Assembly (NCBI GenBank): GCA_023974075.1
Contig: CM043792.1
Location: 12,691,456 to 12,755,455 of the forward strand
Length of the DNA stretch: 64,000 nucleotides
Source: Chaenocephalus aceratus
Taxonomy: Eukaryota > Chordata > Actinopteri > Perciformes > Channichthyidae
Reading direction: 5' to 3'
In this document: piece by piece, positions 54,249-64,000 of the stretch
Layout of the letters: the number at the start of each line of letters is the position of its first letter
How positions within the stretch are numbered: position 1 is the stretch's first letter
The notes under the pieces: generated by a model
Seen by the model: only the letters and a program-made list of their open reading frames with translations
Databases searched by the model: none
What the model was told of the DNA's origin: nothing
Program-made: the position numbers and the translations under genes

Positions 54249-55637
54249 TAGGGATGTGCATCTCCATCACTGAGGCCGATGCGATGCGCATCTCGATACG
54301 TTGCCACGATACGATACATTAACGATACATTTGAAACACCAGGCGATGCGATACGATACGATTCACCCCTGTTGCGATACAGTTCGATACGATTTGATTC
54401 AACATTATGCGATTCGGTGCGATTCACCACTATGCAAAAATAATGATACTTCAATATGGTACGACAGAGGATTTTTGTTTTATTCCTTATATGCAGCAAA
54501 TCATACATTAACAAAAAAGTGCTTTACATATTTGGTACTGCACATCCCATCATGCCGTTTATTTTTTTAGCTTTAAAAGCTCTCCAGAGTACAGTACAAT
54601 TGTATAACACCTCACAGTTAAACAATGTACGGATGCATTGCTCATGATTAACAATGTGCAAATAACAGCTACCATAGTGCAATGCCCATACAGCTGCCAG
54701 CCTGATGTGCTTAACACTCATTCATAGGCTAACTCACCAGTGAGCAGAAAGCAGTGGGTTCTATAACAATAAAGAATACAAATAACCTTTCACAAACAGG
54801 TATTTCATAACTGCTTACAGTAAGGAAGACATTTCAATTATTATTGGACGTCACAGGCTGCTGTAAACTAAACACCACTCTCTCTGACAGAACACCTCAC
54901 TGAGTGATTTAACTCATAGTCTAACTTTCAGGTTTCTCTTTTCAGTCGCAGACCCCATGTCGCCTCTTTATGTGCGTCGCTAAGTTCCTCGTACTACGTG
55001 TGTACTTTAAAGCGGCTCGGCATCGTTAACAATTTGCGAGCGATTTTTCAAGTTGACCGTCTGTAGTATATAGTGCCGCGCACATATACCATCAGGACGT
55101 TACTGATGGGGTGCGGCTGCGGAGTGATACTGTGTGTATGCAAGCCCGCATCTAGGATGGATCTATGTATCATGGCTGTAGACCTGTTGAGTAATAAAGA
55201 TACCTCATACAAAGGTCTACGGATACCTTATTACTCTCCATGACCTGCGGTCAACTATATAGCATAAAGGATTATTACACCGTCTTTCTTGAACAATCCG
55301 AAGTGTTGCCAAACGTTTGATTTGTAGGTATTTTTCGGTGCGCTGTGTTTCTCTTTCTCCTCAACTTCCGTGTGTGTTAATAACTGAGACTCTCGGCCTC
55401 CGTAGTGGCGAAGCAAATATCAAAGATCGTCTCTGCTGAGCGTTGACAAGATGAGGGGATTTTATATGAATGAATCGGTTTTTTACCGATGCAAAGACGC
55501 TACGCAATCGATGCATCGCGAGTTCAACCCGGTTCAACCCAAACTGTAGCCGATGTGCACTCTTTCAACCGGTGCACTCGCATCTTGAACGTTTATGCCG
55601 GTGCACCGATGCGAATCGGTGAATCTTAACATCTCTA
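54249..55637. mobile_element. Non-autonomous hAT element, 1389 bp
   Basis: Identical 8-bp duplications GAGTACAC (54241-54248 and 55638-55645) flank an element starting TAGGGATGTGCATCTC and ending TTAACATCTCTA, imperfect inverted termini typical of hAT. Subterminal zones at both ends are packed with GATACGAT- and CGATGC-type short repeats, as expected for transposase-binding sites in hAT elements. No transposase frame is visible. Confidence 0.9.
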
Positions 55638-55851
55638 GAGTACACATGCTGCAGAGCAACTATTTCAAGTATACTACGTCAGAGTGGCGCAGAATGCTTG
55701 GCATTTAACACAAACCCCCAGGAAGTGCGCCGGACTCTGATAAGAATATTCGTTGTGGTACTACACTTCCGCTAGGTTGCTGGGCCCGGAAACACTTTTT
55801 CCCATTGACTTACATTGGGAAAGAGTGGTCTCGTTGGATAATTTTTTTTAA

Positions 55852-56907
55852 CACTAGAACCGCCAACGGGTACATTTTACCCGCAGCTGTTTTTTTATTG
55901 TATGTAACTTTTTTTCAATAAAATATTAACGTCTCCCAGTCCGTGACTTTTCCTGAAAGTGTGTTATGTAACACCCTGTGTTGTTAAAAATTGTCAATAT
56001 GAAGTCAGATTGAAAAAATCGCCAAAAAAATGGATATTTATACCTATTTCCGCCAGCGGGTAATATTTACCTCATTGAAATGCAGCACTCCTCGTGCTAT
56101 TGATTTCGCGATCAAAATGATCAAAATACTACGGAGGGAAGATATTTTCGTTTGGAGGGGAAGCTCGCGAGTGCGTGTGTGTATACGCGTGTGTGTTTGT
56201 GTATTTTTGCGTTTGTGTGTATTGTGTTTGTTTCTCAGAGAAAACCCTCACGAGAAACACCGGCTGTTGTTATGCCTGCTGTGATGTTAAATTACTCCGT
56301 TCTCCGCTTGTAATTATGCTGTTACAAGCTTCAAAGTTATATTTATCATCTGAATTTGCCGAAACAAGTTTAATATTCTGAAAGCCAAGACTTTGTTTAA
56401 TTTAAATCAGATGAAAACAAACTATAACGGACCCTGCCGTGTTATCTATGATTACTATACTCTTACGTTCATAATTTCAGCCGGAGGGAGGGGGGGCGGT
56501 GCTGCTGGAAGAGCAGATTGCGAGTGAGAGGTGCTTGTCTTCGTCCCTTTACAAGCTTCAAAAATGTATTTATCGTGTGATTTTGGAAATAAAAGTTTCA
56601 TATTCTGAAAGCCAAGACTTTGTTTGTTTAAAATCAAACAAAACACCCGAACCCTGAAAAAATAGTTTTTTACGTAAATCCACGTTTATTCTGAAATGAG
56701 CCGTTGCGACTTTCGACTGATTTCGATAGAGCGGGTCACATATAATATGAAAAACTGAGAGTCCACAGATTATATTGGTATACATGTCATCCCTGTGCGA
56801 TCAAAACTCACCGTTCTGTATGGTACATTGTACCTTGGAAATCAATAGCGGGTAAACTTTACCCGTTGGCGGATATAGGTATACAGCGACCTCTGGCGGT
56901 TCTAGTG
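55852..56907. mobile_element. piggyBac-like non-autonomous element, 1056 bp
   Basis: TTAA at 55848-55851 and 56908-56911 flanks perfect 14-bp termini, CACTAGAACCGCCA and TGGCGGTTCTAGTG. CGGGTA and TACCCG motifs occur just inside both ends (TTTTACCCGC at 55878; GCGGGTAAACTTTACCCG near 56848). A TTAA target and C-x-CTAGA-type ends fit piggyBac. A direct internal duplication (TTCTGAAAGCCAAGACTTTG) occurs near 56370 and 56600. No transposase was found. Confidence 0.82.
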
Positions 56908-57090
56908 TTAAACTAAATAAACTACCCAGTATGAACGTTTGTATAGCTCTTAGTAAAAACATTCGGTCCTCAAGTTGTAAAATGTGCTAATAACGTTATT
57001 CTGAGAGTTATTTTCCTCGGCATTACGTGTTCTGACTGTAACAGTTTGGAGGATTTAGCAGCCTGGTAGGCCTATATTACACAGTTTTAG

Positions 57091-57093
<3 letters not shown>

Positions 57094-57124
<31 letters not shown>
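57094..57124. repeat. (AT)n microsatellite
   Basis: A pure TA dinucleotide run directly left of a TAGGGCTGTCA-type repeat end. Confidence 0.95.
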
Positions 57125-57127
<3 letters not shown>

Positions 57128-57432
57128 GGCTGTCAGTTGATTAAAATATGTAATCGCGATTAATCGTATGATTGTCCATAGTTAATCGCGATTAATCGCA
57201 AATTAATCGCACATTTTTGATCTGTTCTAAATGTACCTTAGAGGAATATTTTTCAAGTTTGTAATACTCTTATCAACATATGAGTGGACAAATATGCTTT
57301 ATGCTAATGTTTATTATCATTTGAACAATGACAAATATTCTCATGAATATTAAACACAACAACCTCTGAACATTACAAATATTCGCCTCAATTCAACCTG
57401 GAACCTCTCTCATAAAATAATACAATACAAAT

Positions 57433-57487
<55 letters not shown>

Positions 57488-58010
57488 TGGATCGTTGGAG
57501 CGATGTGCAACTCAAGGCATATGCTCGAACGGGAGCTGCCTGGACGTTGCAATCATGTTGCACTATGTGTGCTGACTTTTCGTACAATGTCCCACTGTCT
57601 GGCTTCCTGCACAAAGTCAAGTGCTCACCGCAGTTGTGTGGATAGAGCGCTCCTCTGTTTTCATTTAAACAGCTCCTTATATCCGTTAGCGCAGCTAGCT
57701 AGCACCAGATCCTAACAACAACAATGCACATAAGGTCTCTCTCTCACTCGCTCGGGCCACACATACACACACACCCTCCCGGTCCTCCCGATGGCCAGTC
57801 GGTGCCTGCCGGTGAGCGTGGAAGTGTGGTCTGCCACAAGCGGGCGGCAGGAGCGGGGCTGTCAGCATCAGCGGGGCTGTCAGCATCAGCTTGTAGATGG
57901 TATTTTAAACTCGATGCGCTCTGAAACTACGGGGCGGCCGAGGAAAAAAAATACACATGCGTTAATCGCGTTAAAATAATTAGTGGCGTTAATGTTTTTG
58001 CATTAACGCG
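57125..58010. mobile_element. hAT-like non-autonomous repeat with AATCGCG motifs
   Basis: It begins TAGGGCTGTCAGTTGATTAA and shows repeated TAATCGCGATTAATCG near the left end and GCGTTAATCGCGTT/AACGCG near the right end (57958-58010), the standard appearance of a common fish hAT MITE. The usual TGACAGCCCTA right terminus is not visible, so the copy seems truncated, ending in another TA run. A (TG)n microsatellite lies inside at 57433-57486, and GCGGGGCTGTCAGCATCA is tandemly doubled near 57856-57893. Confidence 0.6.
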
Positions 58011-58132
58011 TATATATATATATACACATGGTTGGTATTTAACAAAAAGGGATGTTATAGTCTGTGTTGTAGTGTGTGATATTGGTATTTATGGAAACAT
58101 TTTACACCTTTCCCTCAAGTATAATACGTTTG

Positions 58133-58570
58133 TGTTGTGACTCGACAGATATGTTAGGTTTAGTTATGTTTTTATTTTGAAAGTAATCTTTCCTGTCATT
58201 TCAGATCCCACAGTTCCTGCCTTTGTGTGTTTCCCGCCCGTGAGAATGCTTGGCCCTGCCCTGATTGTTTTCACCTGTGCCCATCCCCCTCACCTATATA
58301 TAGCCCTGGTGTTTCTTTGTTCCTTTGTCAGTTCGTTATGTTTCATGTCGTGAGCACCCAGGCCTTTTTACTCCTGATACCTATCTTGAGATTTAGACCT
58401 TTTGTCAAGTGAGTTTTTGTGTTGCTGTACAACTTTGTTTTGGCTTTTTATCAACTTTCTATTTTTTGTGAAAGTACGATTTAGTTTGTGATTAAAGAAC
58501 ATTCTATTTTTGGACATCTGTCTCCGAATCCTGCTTTTGGGTCCTGCGTCCTGTATCTCGGTTCATAACA
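58133..58570 (+). repeat. 5' LTR
   Basis: 438 bp bounded by TG and CA. A TATA box (TATATATA at 58295-58302) lies 32 bases before GTCAGTTCGT (58327-58336), near the expected transcription start. ATTAAAGAAC at about 58491 may be the polyadenylation signal. Confidence 0.95.
58295..58302 (+). promoter_or_regulatory. LTR TATA box
   Basis: TATATATA, kept in the 3' LTR at the corresponding place (about 63135-63142). The expected start site 25-32 bases downstream coincides with the segment complementary to the primer-binding site. Confidence 0.75.
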
Positions 58571-58583
58571 GTACGAACTGACC
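58571..58583 (+). other. Primer-binding site of self-priming type
   Basis: Immediately after the 5' LTR the sequence reads GTACGAACTGACC rather than the TGG expected for a tRNA 3' end. ACGAACTGAC (58573-58582) is perfectly complementary to GTCAGTTCGT (58327-58336) at the predicted 5' end of the element's RNA. Tf1 and sushi-type elements prime reverse transcription by folding their own RNA 5' end onto the primer site; this arrangement matches that. Confidence 0.75.
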
Positions 58584-58588
58584 AAAAT

Positions 58589-59656
58589 ATGGACCCAGCG
58601 GATTCAGAGACAGTGAAGATAGCTCTGCGAGCTCAAGGAACAAGACTACACCAGCATGAGGAGCAGCTGGGCGCCATCAACCTGGGGGTGAGGGAACTGA
58701 CCGGCCGTCAGGAAAACTTTCATGCCTCCGTCAATACTCAGGTGAATCACCTTGCCGAACAGCTGCACCATGTCCTCGCTCACCTGGAAGCTGGTTCATC
58801 CCCTCAGCACCCTGCTGTTGCTCACACACCTATTGTTCCAGCTGACCATGTGCCACTCCATGCTCCACCGCCTCGTCTGGCATCTCCAGAGCGATTCTCT
58901 GGAGATTCCGGTGACTGCCGCCCTTTCATTGTTCATTGTGATCTCCATTATAAATATAACCCTGCTGCATTCCCCACTGATCACTCCAAAGTGGCCTTCA
59001 TGGTGAGCCACTTAACGGGGAGAGCAGCGGCCTGGGCTACGTCCGAATGGGCGAGAGATTCATCTACCTGTAATTCTCTGGATGTATTTACAGACACTCT
59101 CACCAAGGTGTTTAATCGCACAGCTCCTGGAAGGGAGGCAGCCAGAGCACTGATGCAGATTAAGCAGAGTCAGCGCAGACTATCGGACTATGCCATTGAG
59201 TTCAGGACCCTTGCAGCAGATAGTGGCTGGAATTCTGCAGCACTGCTCGACGCCTTTTTGCCTGGTCTTTCGGATTCCATTAAAGAGCAGTTAATACCTT
59301 TGGACCTCCCAGAAGACTTGGATTCTGTCATTGCACTGACAGTTCGAATAGACAATATACTGGCCGAAAGACAAAAAGAAAGGTTCAAGAGTGTGGCACG
59401 TCTGCCTCGACACCAAGGGGACACACCAAGCCATCGTCCCGCCTGGAGACCTCCTACCGATACTCCTCCTGAGAGAAGAGTGCTCCCTAGTGTCTCAGAG
59501 GAGCCCATGCAGTTGGGTCGGGCTAAGTTGACTCCGGAGGAACGTCTTCGGCACATTCAGGAGGGCAGGTGTTTTTACTGTGGGGAGCAGGGGCACCTCC
59601 TGGCTTCATGTACAGCAAAAGATCGGGCTCATCAGGGACGAGGAGGACCCTGGTGA
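58589..59656 (+). CDS. gag: Gag of the Ty3/Gypsy element
   Basis: A complete 355-codon frame starts 18 bases after the LTR (MDPADSETVKIALRAQGTRL). A helical N-terminal part is followed by a proline-rich linker and the retrotransposon gag core from about residue 97 (LASPERFSGDSGDCRPFIVH, AAAWATSEW, FNRTAPGREAARALMQIKQS). Near the C-terminus is a CCHC zinc knuckle, CFYCGEQGHLLASC, at residues 328-341, preceded by LTPEERLRHIQEGR. The protein forms the particle and binds RNA. It is the only intact frame of the element. The core is of the sushi type, from which mammalian Mart/RTL genes derive. Protease lies in the -1 frame and overlaps the end of gag. Confidence 0.95.
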   Translation: MDPADSETVKIALRAQGTRLHQHEEQLGAINLGVRELTGRQENFHASVNTQVNHLAEQLHHVLAHLEAGSSPQHPAVAHTPIVPADHVPLHAPPPRLASPERFSGDSGDCRPFIVHCDLHYKYNPAAFPTDHSKVAFMVSHLTGRAAAWATSEWARDSSTCNSLDVFTDTLTKVFNRTAPGREAARALMQIKQSQRRLSDYAIEFRTLAADSGWNSAALLDAFLPGLSDSIKEQLIPLDLPEDLDSVIALTVRIDNILAERQKERFKSVARLPRHQGDTPSHRPAWRPPTDTPPERRVLPSVSEEPMQLGRAKLTPEERLRHIQEGRCFYCGEQGHLLASCTAKDRAHQGRGGPW

Positions 59657-59895
59657 GCCGACTGTCATCTGGATTCCCTCCTCGTACCTTGACACAGGTA
59701 CAAGTAAAAATAGACAGACATGTTTTAACTCAGGGGGTTCTCATAGACTCTGGTGCGGATGAAAGTTTAATGGATTGGGGGTTGGCCAAGAAGTGGAACT
59801 GTGGGGTAATTCCTTTGACGCAACCGTTAAAGGCCTCTGCTCTGGATGGTCTGTTATTGTTTACGTTACCCACTGTACTATGCCCAATGAAGTAA
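59569..59895 (+). pseudogene. pol: Pol, protease part
   Basis: Open in the -1 frame relative to gag and overlapping it from 59569 to 59656, consistent with programmed -1 frameshifting. The aspartic protease site is [14 protein letters not shown], with catalytic Asp at residue 60 of this frame. The frame is lost near 59865 after KASALDG, where the rest of pol continues in a different frame ([20 protein letters not shown]). The break is a mutation, since relatives read straight through. Confidence 0.85.
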
Positions 59896-60995
59896 CCGTA
59901 AATGCAACACAGACTGAACACATGACTTTCCATTTATTTGACTCTGCTCAGCATTCACTTATTCTTGGTTACCCATGGTTAGTCAAGCACAACCCACACA
60001 TAGACTGGAGATCTGGGAGAGTTAAGGGATGGGGAGAGGACTGCAAGCATTTCTGTTTGAGATACAATAAGACTGGTGACAACACTCCCCATGCTAGAAG
60101 GATTGCATGTACAGAAATGACTGAGGCTATCCAAGTACAGGAGCAAGATTTCCCTGACAAGTCCAAGGTGCCCAGTTGCTATTGGGACCTAAAGGAGGTT
60201 TTTAGTAAAGTCCGAGCCACTGCCCTGCCACCACATAGGCCTAATGACTGTGCATTAAACTTGGTACCTGGCTCCTCAATTCCCAAGGGTCGCCTCTACT
60301 CTCTTTCCGGACCCGAAAGGCAGGCCATGAACAATTATATTGAGACCTCCTTGCAGGCCGGACTCATTCGCCCTTCCTCGTCACCGGCGGAAGCGGGCTT
60401 CTTTTTCGTAGACAAAAAGGATGGATCACTCCGGCCCTGTATAGACTACAGCCCTCTGAACGCAATCACCATCAAAAACAGGTACCCTCTCCCACTCATC
60501 TCCTCCGCCTTTGAACTTTTGCAAGACGCCAATATTTTCACCAAACTGGATTTAAGGAATGCTTATCATTTGGTGAGAATCAGGGAGGGGGACGAATGGA
60601 AGACTGGATTTAACACACCTAGTGGACACTATGAGTACCGAGTGATGCCTTTTGGCTTGACAAATGCACCGGCAGTATTTCAGGCCCTCATAAATGAGGT
60701 GTTGGGGGACTTCCTGAATAAGTTTGTGTTTGTATATCTTGATGACATTTTGATTTTTTCTCCTGACAACATAACCCACCAGCAGCATGTCCGTCAAGTC
60801 CTCGACCGCCTGCTACAGAACCAACTTTATGTTAAAGCAGAGAAGTACGAGTTCCATGTCCAAACCACATCGTTCCTGGGTTTCATCATTGCCCCCGGTC
60901 AACTAAAGATGGACCCTGCCAAGGTCAGTGCCGTGGCAGAGTGGCCAGTTCCTGTCAACAGGAAAAAACTACAGCAGTTTCTGGGGTTTGCACAT
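59865..60995 (+). pseudogene. pol: Pol, reverse transcriptase part
   Basis: The protease end ([19 protein letters not shown]) leads into the RT domain. Motifs seen: [53 protein letters not shown] (first catalytic Asp), [18 protein letters not shown] and [14 protein letters not shown] (the YLDD active site), then [20 protein letters not shown]. All catalytic residues are present. The frame breaks again near 60995, after QQFLGFAHF, by one missing base; the RNase H region continues in another frame. Confidence 0.92.
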
Positions 60996-60997
60996 TT

Positions 60998-61459
60998 TAT
61001 AGACGTTTCATCAGAAATGTCAGTTCTATTGCTTCCCCGCTACATGTACTTACCTCTCCTCATGTCCCGTTTGAATGGAACTCCAAAGCTGCTAACGCTT
61101 TTCAAGCTCTAAAGGAGATGTTCACCTCTGCTCCCATCCTCACCATCCCAGATCCACTTCGACAGTTCGTGGTAGAGGTGGATGCCTCTAACCTCGGTGT
61201 GGGGGCAGTTCTCTCTCAGCAGGCTGCAGAGGATAATAAGCTCCATCCCTGTGCTTTTCTCTCCCGTAAGTTGTCGTCAGCGGAAAGGAACTACGACATG
61301 GGCAATCGTGAACTACCGGCAGTGAAACAAGCCTTGGAGGAGTGGAGACATTGGCTAGAGGGGGCCGCTCAGCCGTTCCTGGTATGGACGGACCATAAGA
61401 ACCTCGAATACATTAATAATAATGCCAGGCTAGATGGACACTTTTTTCAGTCGTTTTGA
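60998..61459 (+). pseudogene. pol: Pol, RNase H part
   Basis: The frame reads [20 protein letters not shown], then [40 protein letters not shown] and [20 protein letters not shown], then [11 protein letters not shown]: the RNase H of Ty3/Gypsy elements with its first catalytic Asp (VDAS), Glu (ELPA) and third Asp (WTDHKNL). It breaks near 61430, where a short deletion replaces the usual basic RQARW segment. The sequence continues in a third frame as [20 protein letters not shown] (61434-61715). Confidence 0.88.
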
Positions 61460-62997
61460 TTTTATCTTGTCATTTAGACCTGGCTCCCAGAACACCAAGC
61501 CAGATGCCTTGTCCCGTCTGTTTGACCCTGAGCCTGCTGCCAAGGAACCAGAACCATTCCTACCACTGAACCGTGTGGTAGGAGCGGTAACTTGGCAGAT
61601 AGAAAAAGAGGTGCAGCAAGCAAATATTGAGAGTCCAGCACCTAGTGAGTGTCCGCCTAATAGGGCTCATTCACTGGGCTCACACGTCCTTGCTCACTTG
61701 TCATCCTGGGATTAGAGGAACCATGTTCGCACTTAAGCAGCGTTTCTGGTGGCCGTCCATGGCTAAAGATGTTGGTGAATATGTGAATGCCTGTCCTGTT
61801 TGTGCTCGCAACAAAACCTCTTCCATGCCTCGGGCTGGGTTGCTGCAGCAGTTGCCCATTCCCCAATGGCCCTGGTCTGACATATCCATGGACTTTGTTA
61901 CTGGACTCCCGGTGTCTCAAGGCAATACTACTGTACTAACAGTGGTAGATCGTTTTTCGAAAATGACTCATTTTATTCCATTGACCTACCCATTTCCTTG
62001 GCTACCCTCGGCCAAGGAAACGGCGGAAATTATGATGGTCAATGTGTTCCGGATACATGGATTTCCCAGGGATATTGTGTCAGACCGGGGCCCACAGTTT
62101 GTTTCCAAGTTCTGGAAGGAGTTCTGCAGTCTCATTGGAGCCACCACTAGCCTCTCCTCTGGGTATCACCCCCAGTCCAACGGACAAACGGAGAGATTAA
62201 ATCAAGTGTTGGAGACATGTCTGAGGTGCTTGGTGGCTCAGAATCCCTCATCGTGGAGCAAGCATCTAACCTGGGTGGAATACGCCCACAATTCTCTTCC
62301 TACCTCTGCCACTGGTATGACTCCCTTCCATTGCGTCTTTGGCTACCAACCACCCGTGTTTGCTGAGACTGAAAAGGAGGTCTTGGTCCCGTCTGCACAT
62401 GCCCTGGTCAGACGTTGCCATCGCATCTGGGCGGCTGCCCGTCGAACCCTTCTAAGGAGTTCTTCTTCAATGAAAACGGGGGCTGACCGACACCGCCGGC
62501 CAGCTCCAGTGTACCAGCCTGGGCAGAAGGTGTGGTTGTCCACGAAAGATCTACCCCTCCATGTCGCTTCAAGAAAATTAGCCCCCAGGTTTGTTGGTCC
62601 CTTTCCAATAACGAAGATCGTGAACCCTGTGTCTGTGCGCCTGCGACTCCCCAGATCCCTGCGGGTCCACCCTACATTCCACGTTGGGAAGATCAAGCCT
62701 GTCAAGGAAAGCAGTTTGGTGCCCGCAACTAAACCTCCGCCACCCCCCAGAATGGTTGATGGTGGCCTTGTTTATACAATCAAGAAACTGCTGGCAGTCC
62801 GGAGAAGGGGACGTGGCAGGCAGTTCCTCGTTGACTGGAAAGGCTATGGAGCAGAGAATAGGATGTGGATCCCGTCTCGCTACGTTGTGGATCAGGAGTT
62901 GATCAGGGATTTCGACAGGCAACATCCTAATCTGCCTGGGCCGTCAGGAGACGTCCCTAGAGGGGGGGGTAATGTTGTGACTCGACAGATATGTTAG
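61460..62997 (+). pseudogene. pol: Pol, integrase with C-terminal chromodomain
   Basis: After the connecting segment (61434-61715), integrase reads in the frame 61627-62997. Part of the zinc-binding domain is visible ([21 protein letters not shown]). The catalytic triad is D89 ([13 protein letters not shown]), D153 (IVSDRGPQF) and E189 ([10 protein letters not shown]), giving the expected 35 residues between the last two. Downstream come [13 protein letters not shown] and [12 protein letters not shown] (the GPY/F module), then a chromodomain near residues 377-425 ([35 protein letters not shown]), which in chromoviruses directs insertion to marked chromatin. The catalytic and chromodomain parts are unbroken; the joint with RNase H is not. 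Confidence 0.93.
62959..62972 (+). other. Polypurine tract
   Basis: AGAGGGGGGGGTAA ends directly at the 3' LTR (62973). It is the primer site for plus-strand DNA synthesis and lies inside the last codons of pol. Confidence 0.85.
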
Positions 62998-63410
62998 GTT
63001 TAGTTATGTTTTTATTTTGAAAGTAATCTTTCCTGTCATTTCAGATCCCACAGTTCCTGCCTTTGTGTGTTTCCCGCCCGTGAGATTGCTTGGCCCTGCC
63101 CTGATTGTTTTCACCTGTGCCCACCCCCCTCACCTATATATAGCCCTGGTTTTTCTTTGTTCCTTTGTCAGTTCGTTATGTTTCATGTCGTGAGCACCCA
63201 GGCCTTTTGACTCCTGATACCTACCTTGAGATTTAGACCTTTTGGCAAGTGAGTTTTTGTGTTGCTGTACAACTTTGATTTGGCTTTTTATCTACTTTCT
63301 ATTTTTTGTGAAAGTACGATTTAGTTTGTGATTAAAGAACATTCTATTTTTGTACATCTGTCTCCGAATCCTGCTTTTGGGTCCTGCGTCCTGTATCTCG
63401 GTTCATAACA
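62973..63410 (+). repeat. 3' LTR
   Basis: 438 bp, the same length as the 5' LTR, with nine substitutions counted by eye. The pol frame runs 25 bases into it. Confidence 0.95.
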
Positions 63411-63415
63411 GTTTG

Positions 63416-64000
63416 TGTTACTTGTGGGGTACTTAACATGAATAGTCACAGTTACTATCCTTTTACTCTATCACATTTCAAAGAGAAATAGGCTATTGTT
63501 ATTTTAACTCCACCACAGTAGTAATCCATCATCAGCTTTACTTTTTAGATAAGATTTAACTCACAATTGATCATAACAGGCTTCAAAATACATACATTTT
63601 TATATATTACCAAGTGGTTTCATGTACAACCCACACAAGTGCTAAACTAAGCTATGTTGCTTGAATATCACTAGATCCTGTTATCAGCGTAATATAAAAG
63701 TACATAACGATTGATGTGTAACTTAGCATTAATTACTAGCTAGCTGCTAGCTGCTAACTGCAGCGGCCGCCTCGTTAATATCAAATCCATCATAACAATC
63801 CAGTACCATGCTGTCATGAACGTGCGGTGAATTACGTGTACACAAATTGACGTGCTTAATGTGAACGAGCCTTTTGGGGGGCGTGGTTAAAGTTGCGCAT
63901 GCTCTATGAGCGCACATACAGGTACTTCTCAGGCATGACGGGTAATCTGTGATGTTTCGCTCTCTCAAAAGCACATTTTATCTTCATTTTATCTTCATTC
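63416..64000. other. Right flank, no feature recognised
   Basis: The sequence resumes as the other half of the LTR element's target. A CTAGCTAGCTGCTAGCTGC run lies near 63738. A minus-strand frame ending DCYDGFDINEAAAAVSS has no recognisable domain. Confidence 0.4.

Larger units (their letters stand above)
58133..63410 (+). mobile_element. Ty3/Gypsy LTR retrotransposon (sushi-like chromovirus), complete but mutated
   Basis: Two 438-bp LTRs (58133-58570 and 62973-63410) start TGTTGTGACTCG and end TTCATAACA. The 5-bp target duplication GTTTG is exact (58128-58132 and 63411-63415). The order gag, protease, reverse transcriptase, RNase H, integrase, chromodomain fits Ty3/Gypsy chromoviruses. By eye, nine substitutions and no indels separate the LTRs (about 2%). 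A polypurine tract (62959-62970) precedes the 3' LTR. The pol region has several frame breaks. Confidence 0.97.

Noticed and set aside
63747..63974. Minus-strand frame ending DCYDGFDINEAAAAVSS
   Set aside because: No domain recognised and no splice sites that would make it an exon; too close to the window end to judge.

Overview
The window is a stretch of a vertebrate, almost certainly teleost fish, nuclear genome. The evidence is one recognisable vertebrate gene exon (hs3st2 exon 1, minus strand, about 15.4-15.9 kb), AT-rich non-coding DNA with a long (CA)n microsatellite, and a mix of mobile elements typical of fish: PIF/Harbinger, hAT, piggyBac-like, DIRS-type tyrosine-recombinase retroelements, L2-like LINEs, a Rex3-like RTE LINE and a self-priming Ty3/Gypsy chromovirus. 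There is nothing bacterial here: no operons, CRISPR, rRNA or tRNA were seen.

Layout. 0-5.9 kb: possible hAT-type 5' exons, then a dispersed repeat (copy A) interrupted by a 3.1-kb Harbinger element that carries a three-exon MADF/BESS gene. 5.9-15.4 kb: mostly unremarkable DNA, inferred to be hs3st2 intron 1, with a CA repeat and two old repeats. 15.37-15.88 kb: hs3st2 exon 1. 17.2-18.2 kb: a tiny MITE and a hAT transposase 5' exon. 18.4-26.0 kb: a rearranged DIRS-type element on the minus strand with two 5' ends, three gag-derived segments, two minisatellite-bearing spacers and a deleted recombinase, but no reverse transcriptase. 26.9-30.5 kb: copies B and C of the repeat seen at 1.7 kb, facing each other around LINE debris. 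30.5-33.3 kb: a second Harbinger element, internally deleted. 33.7-35.5 kb: piggyBac-like remnant. 35.7-38.3 kb: a fold-back repeat with a hAT MITE in one arm and an expanded 20-bp minisatellite in the other. 40.5-41.0 kb: two candidate exons of an unidentified gene. 41.3-44.9 kb: a repeat array. 45-50 kb: nested repeats. 50.5-52.3 kb: Rex3-like LINE. 54.2-58.0 kb: hAT, piggyBac-like and hAT-like non-autonomous elements. 58.1-63.4 kb: a complete but mutated Ty3/Gypsy element with two 438-bp LTRs.

The window is most useful as a record of nested insertions. Several are supported by target-site duplications, and three have an uninterrupted counterpart of the target inside the same window (Harbinger at 2.1 kb, hAT at 36 kb, Rex3 at 50.5 kb). 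The least explained structure is a set of hairpins in the DIRS 5' leader that share a TGGTGT loop (ACACCA in the element's sense). One pair of bases covaries between the two leader copies, and one hairpin is present in one leader and absent from the other.

Limits: family assignments come from reading motifs, not from database searches. Exon boundaries are inferred from splice-site consensus and reading phase.
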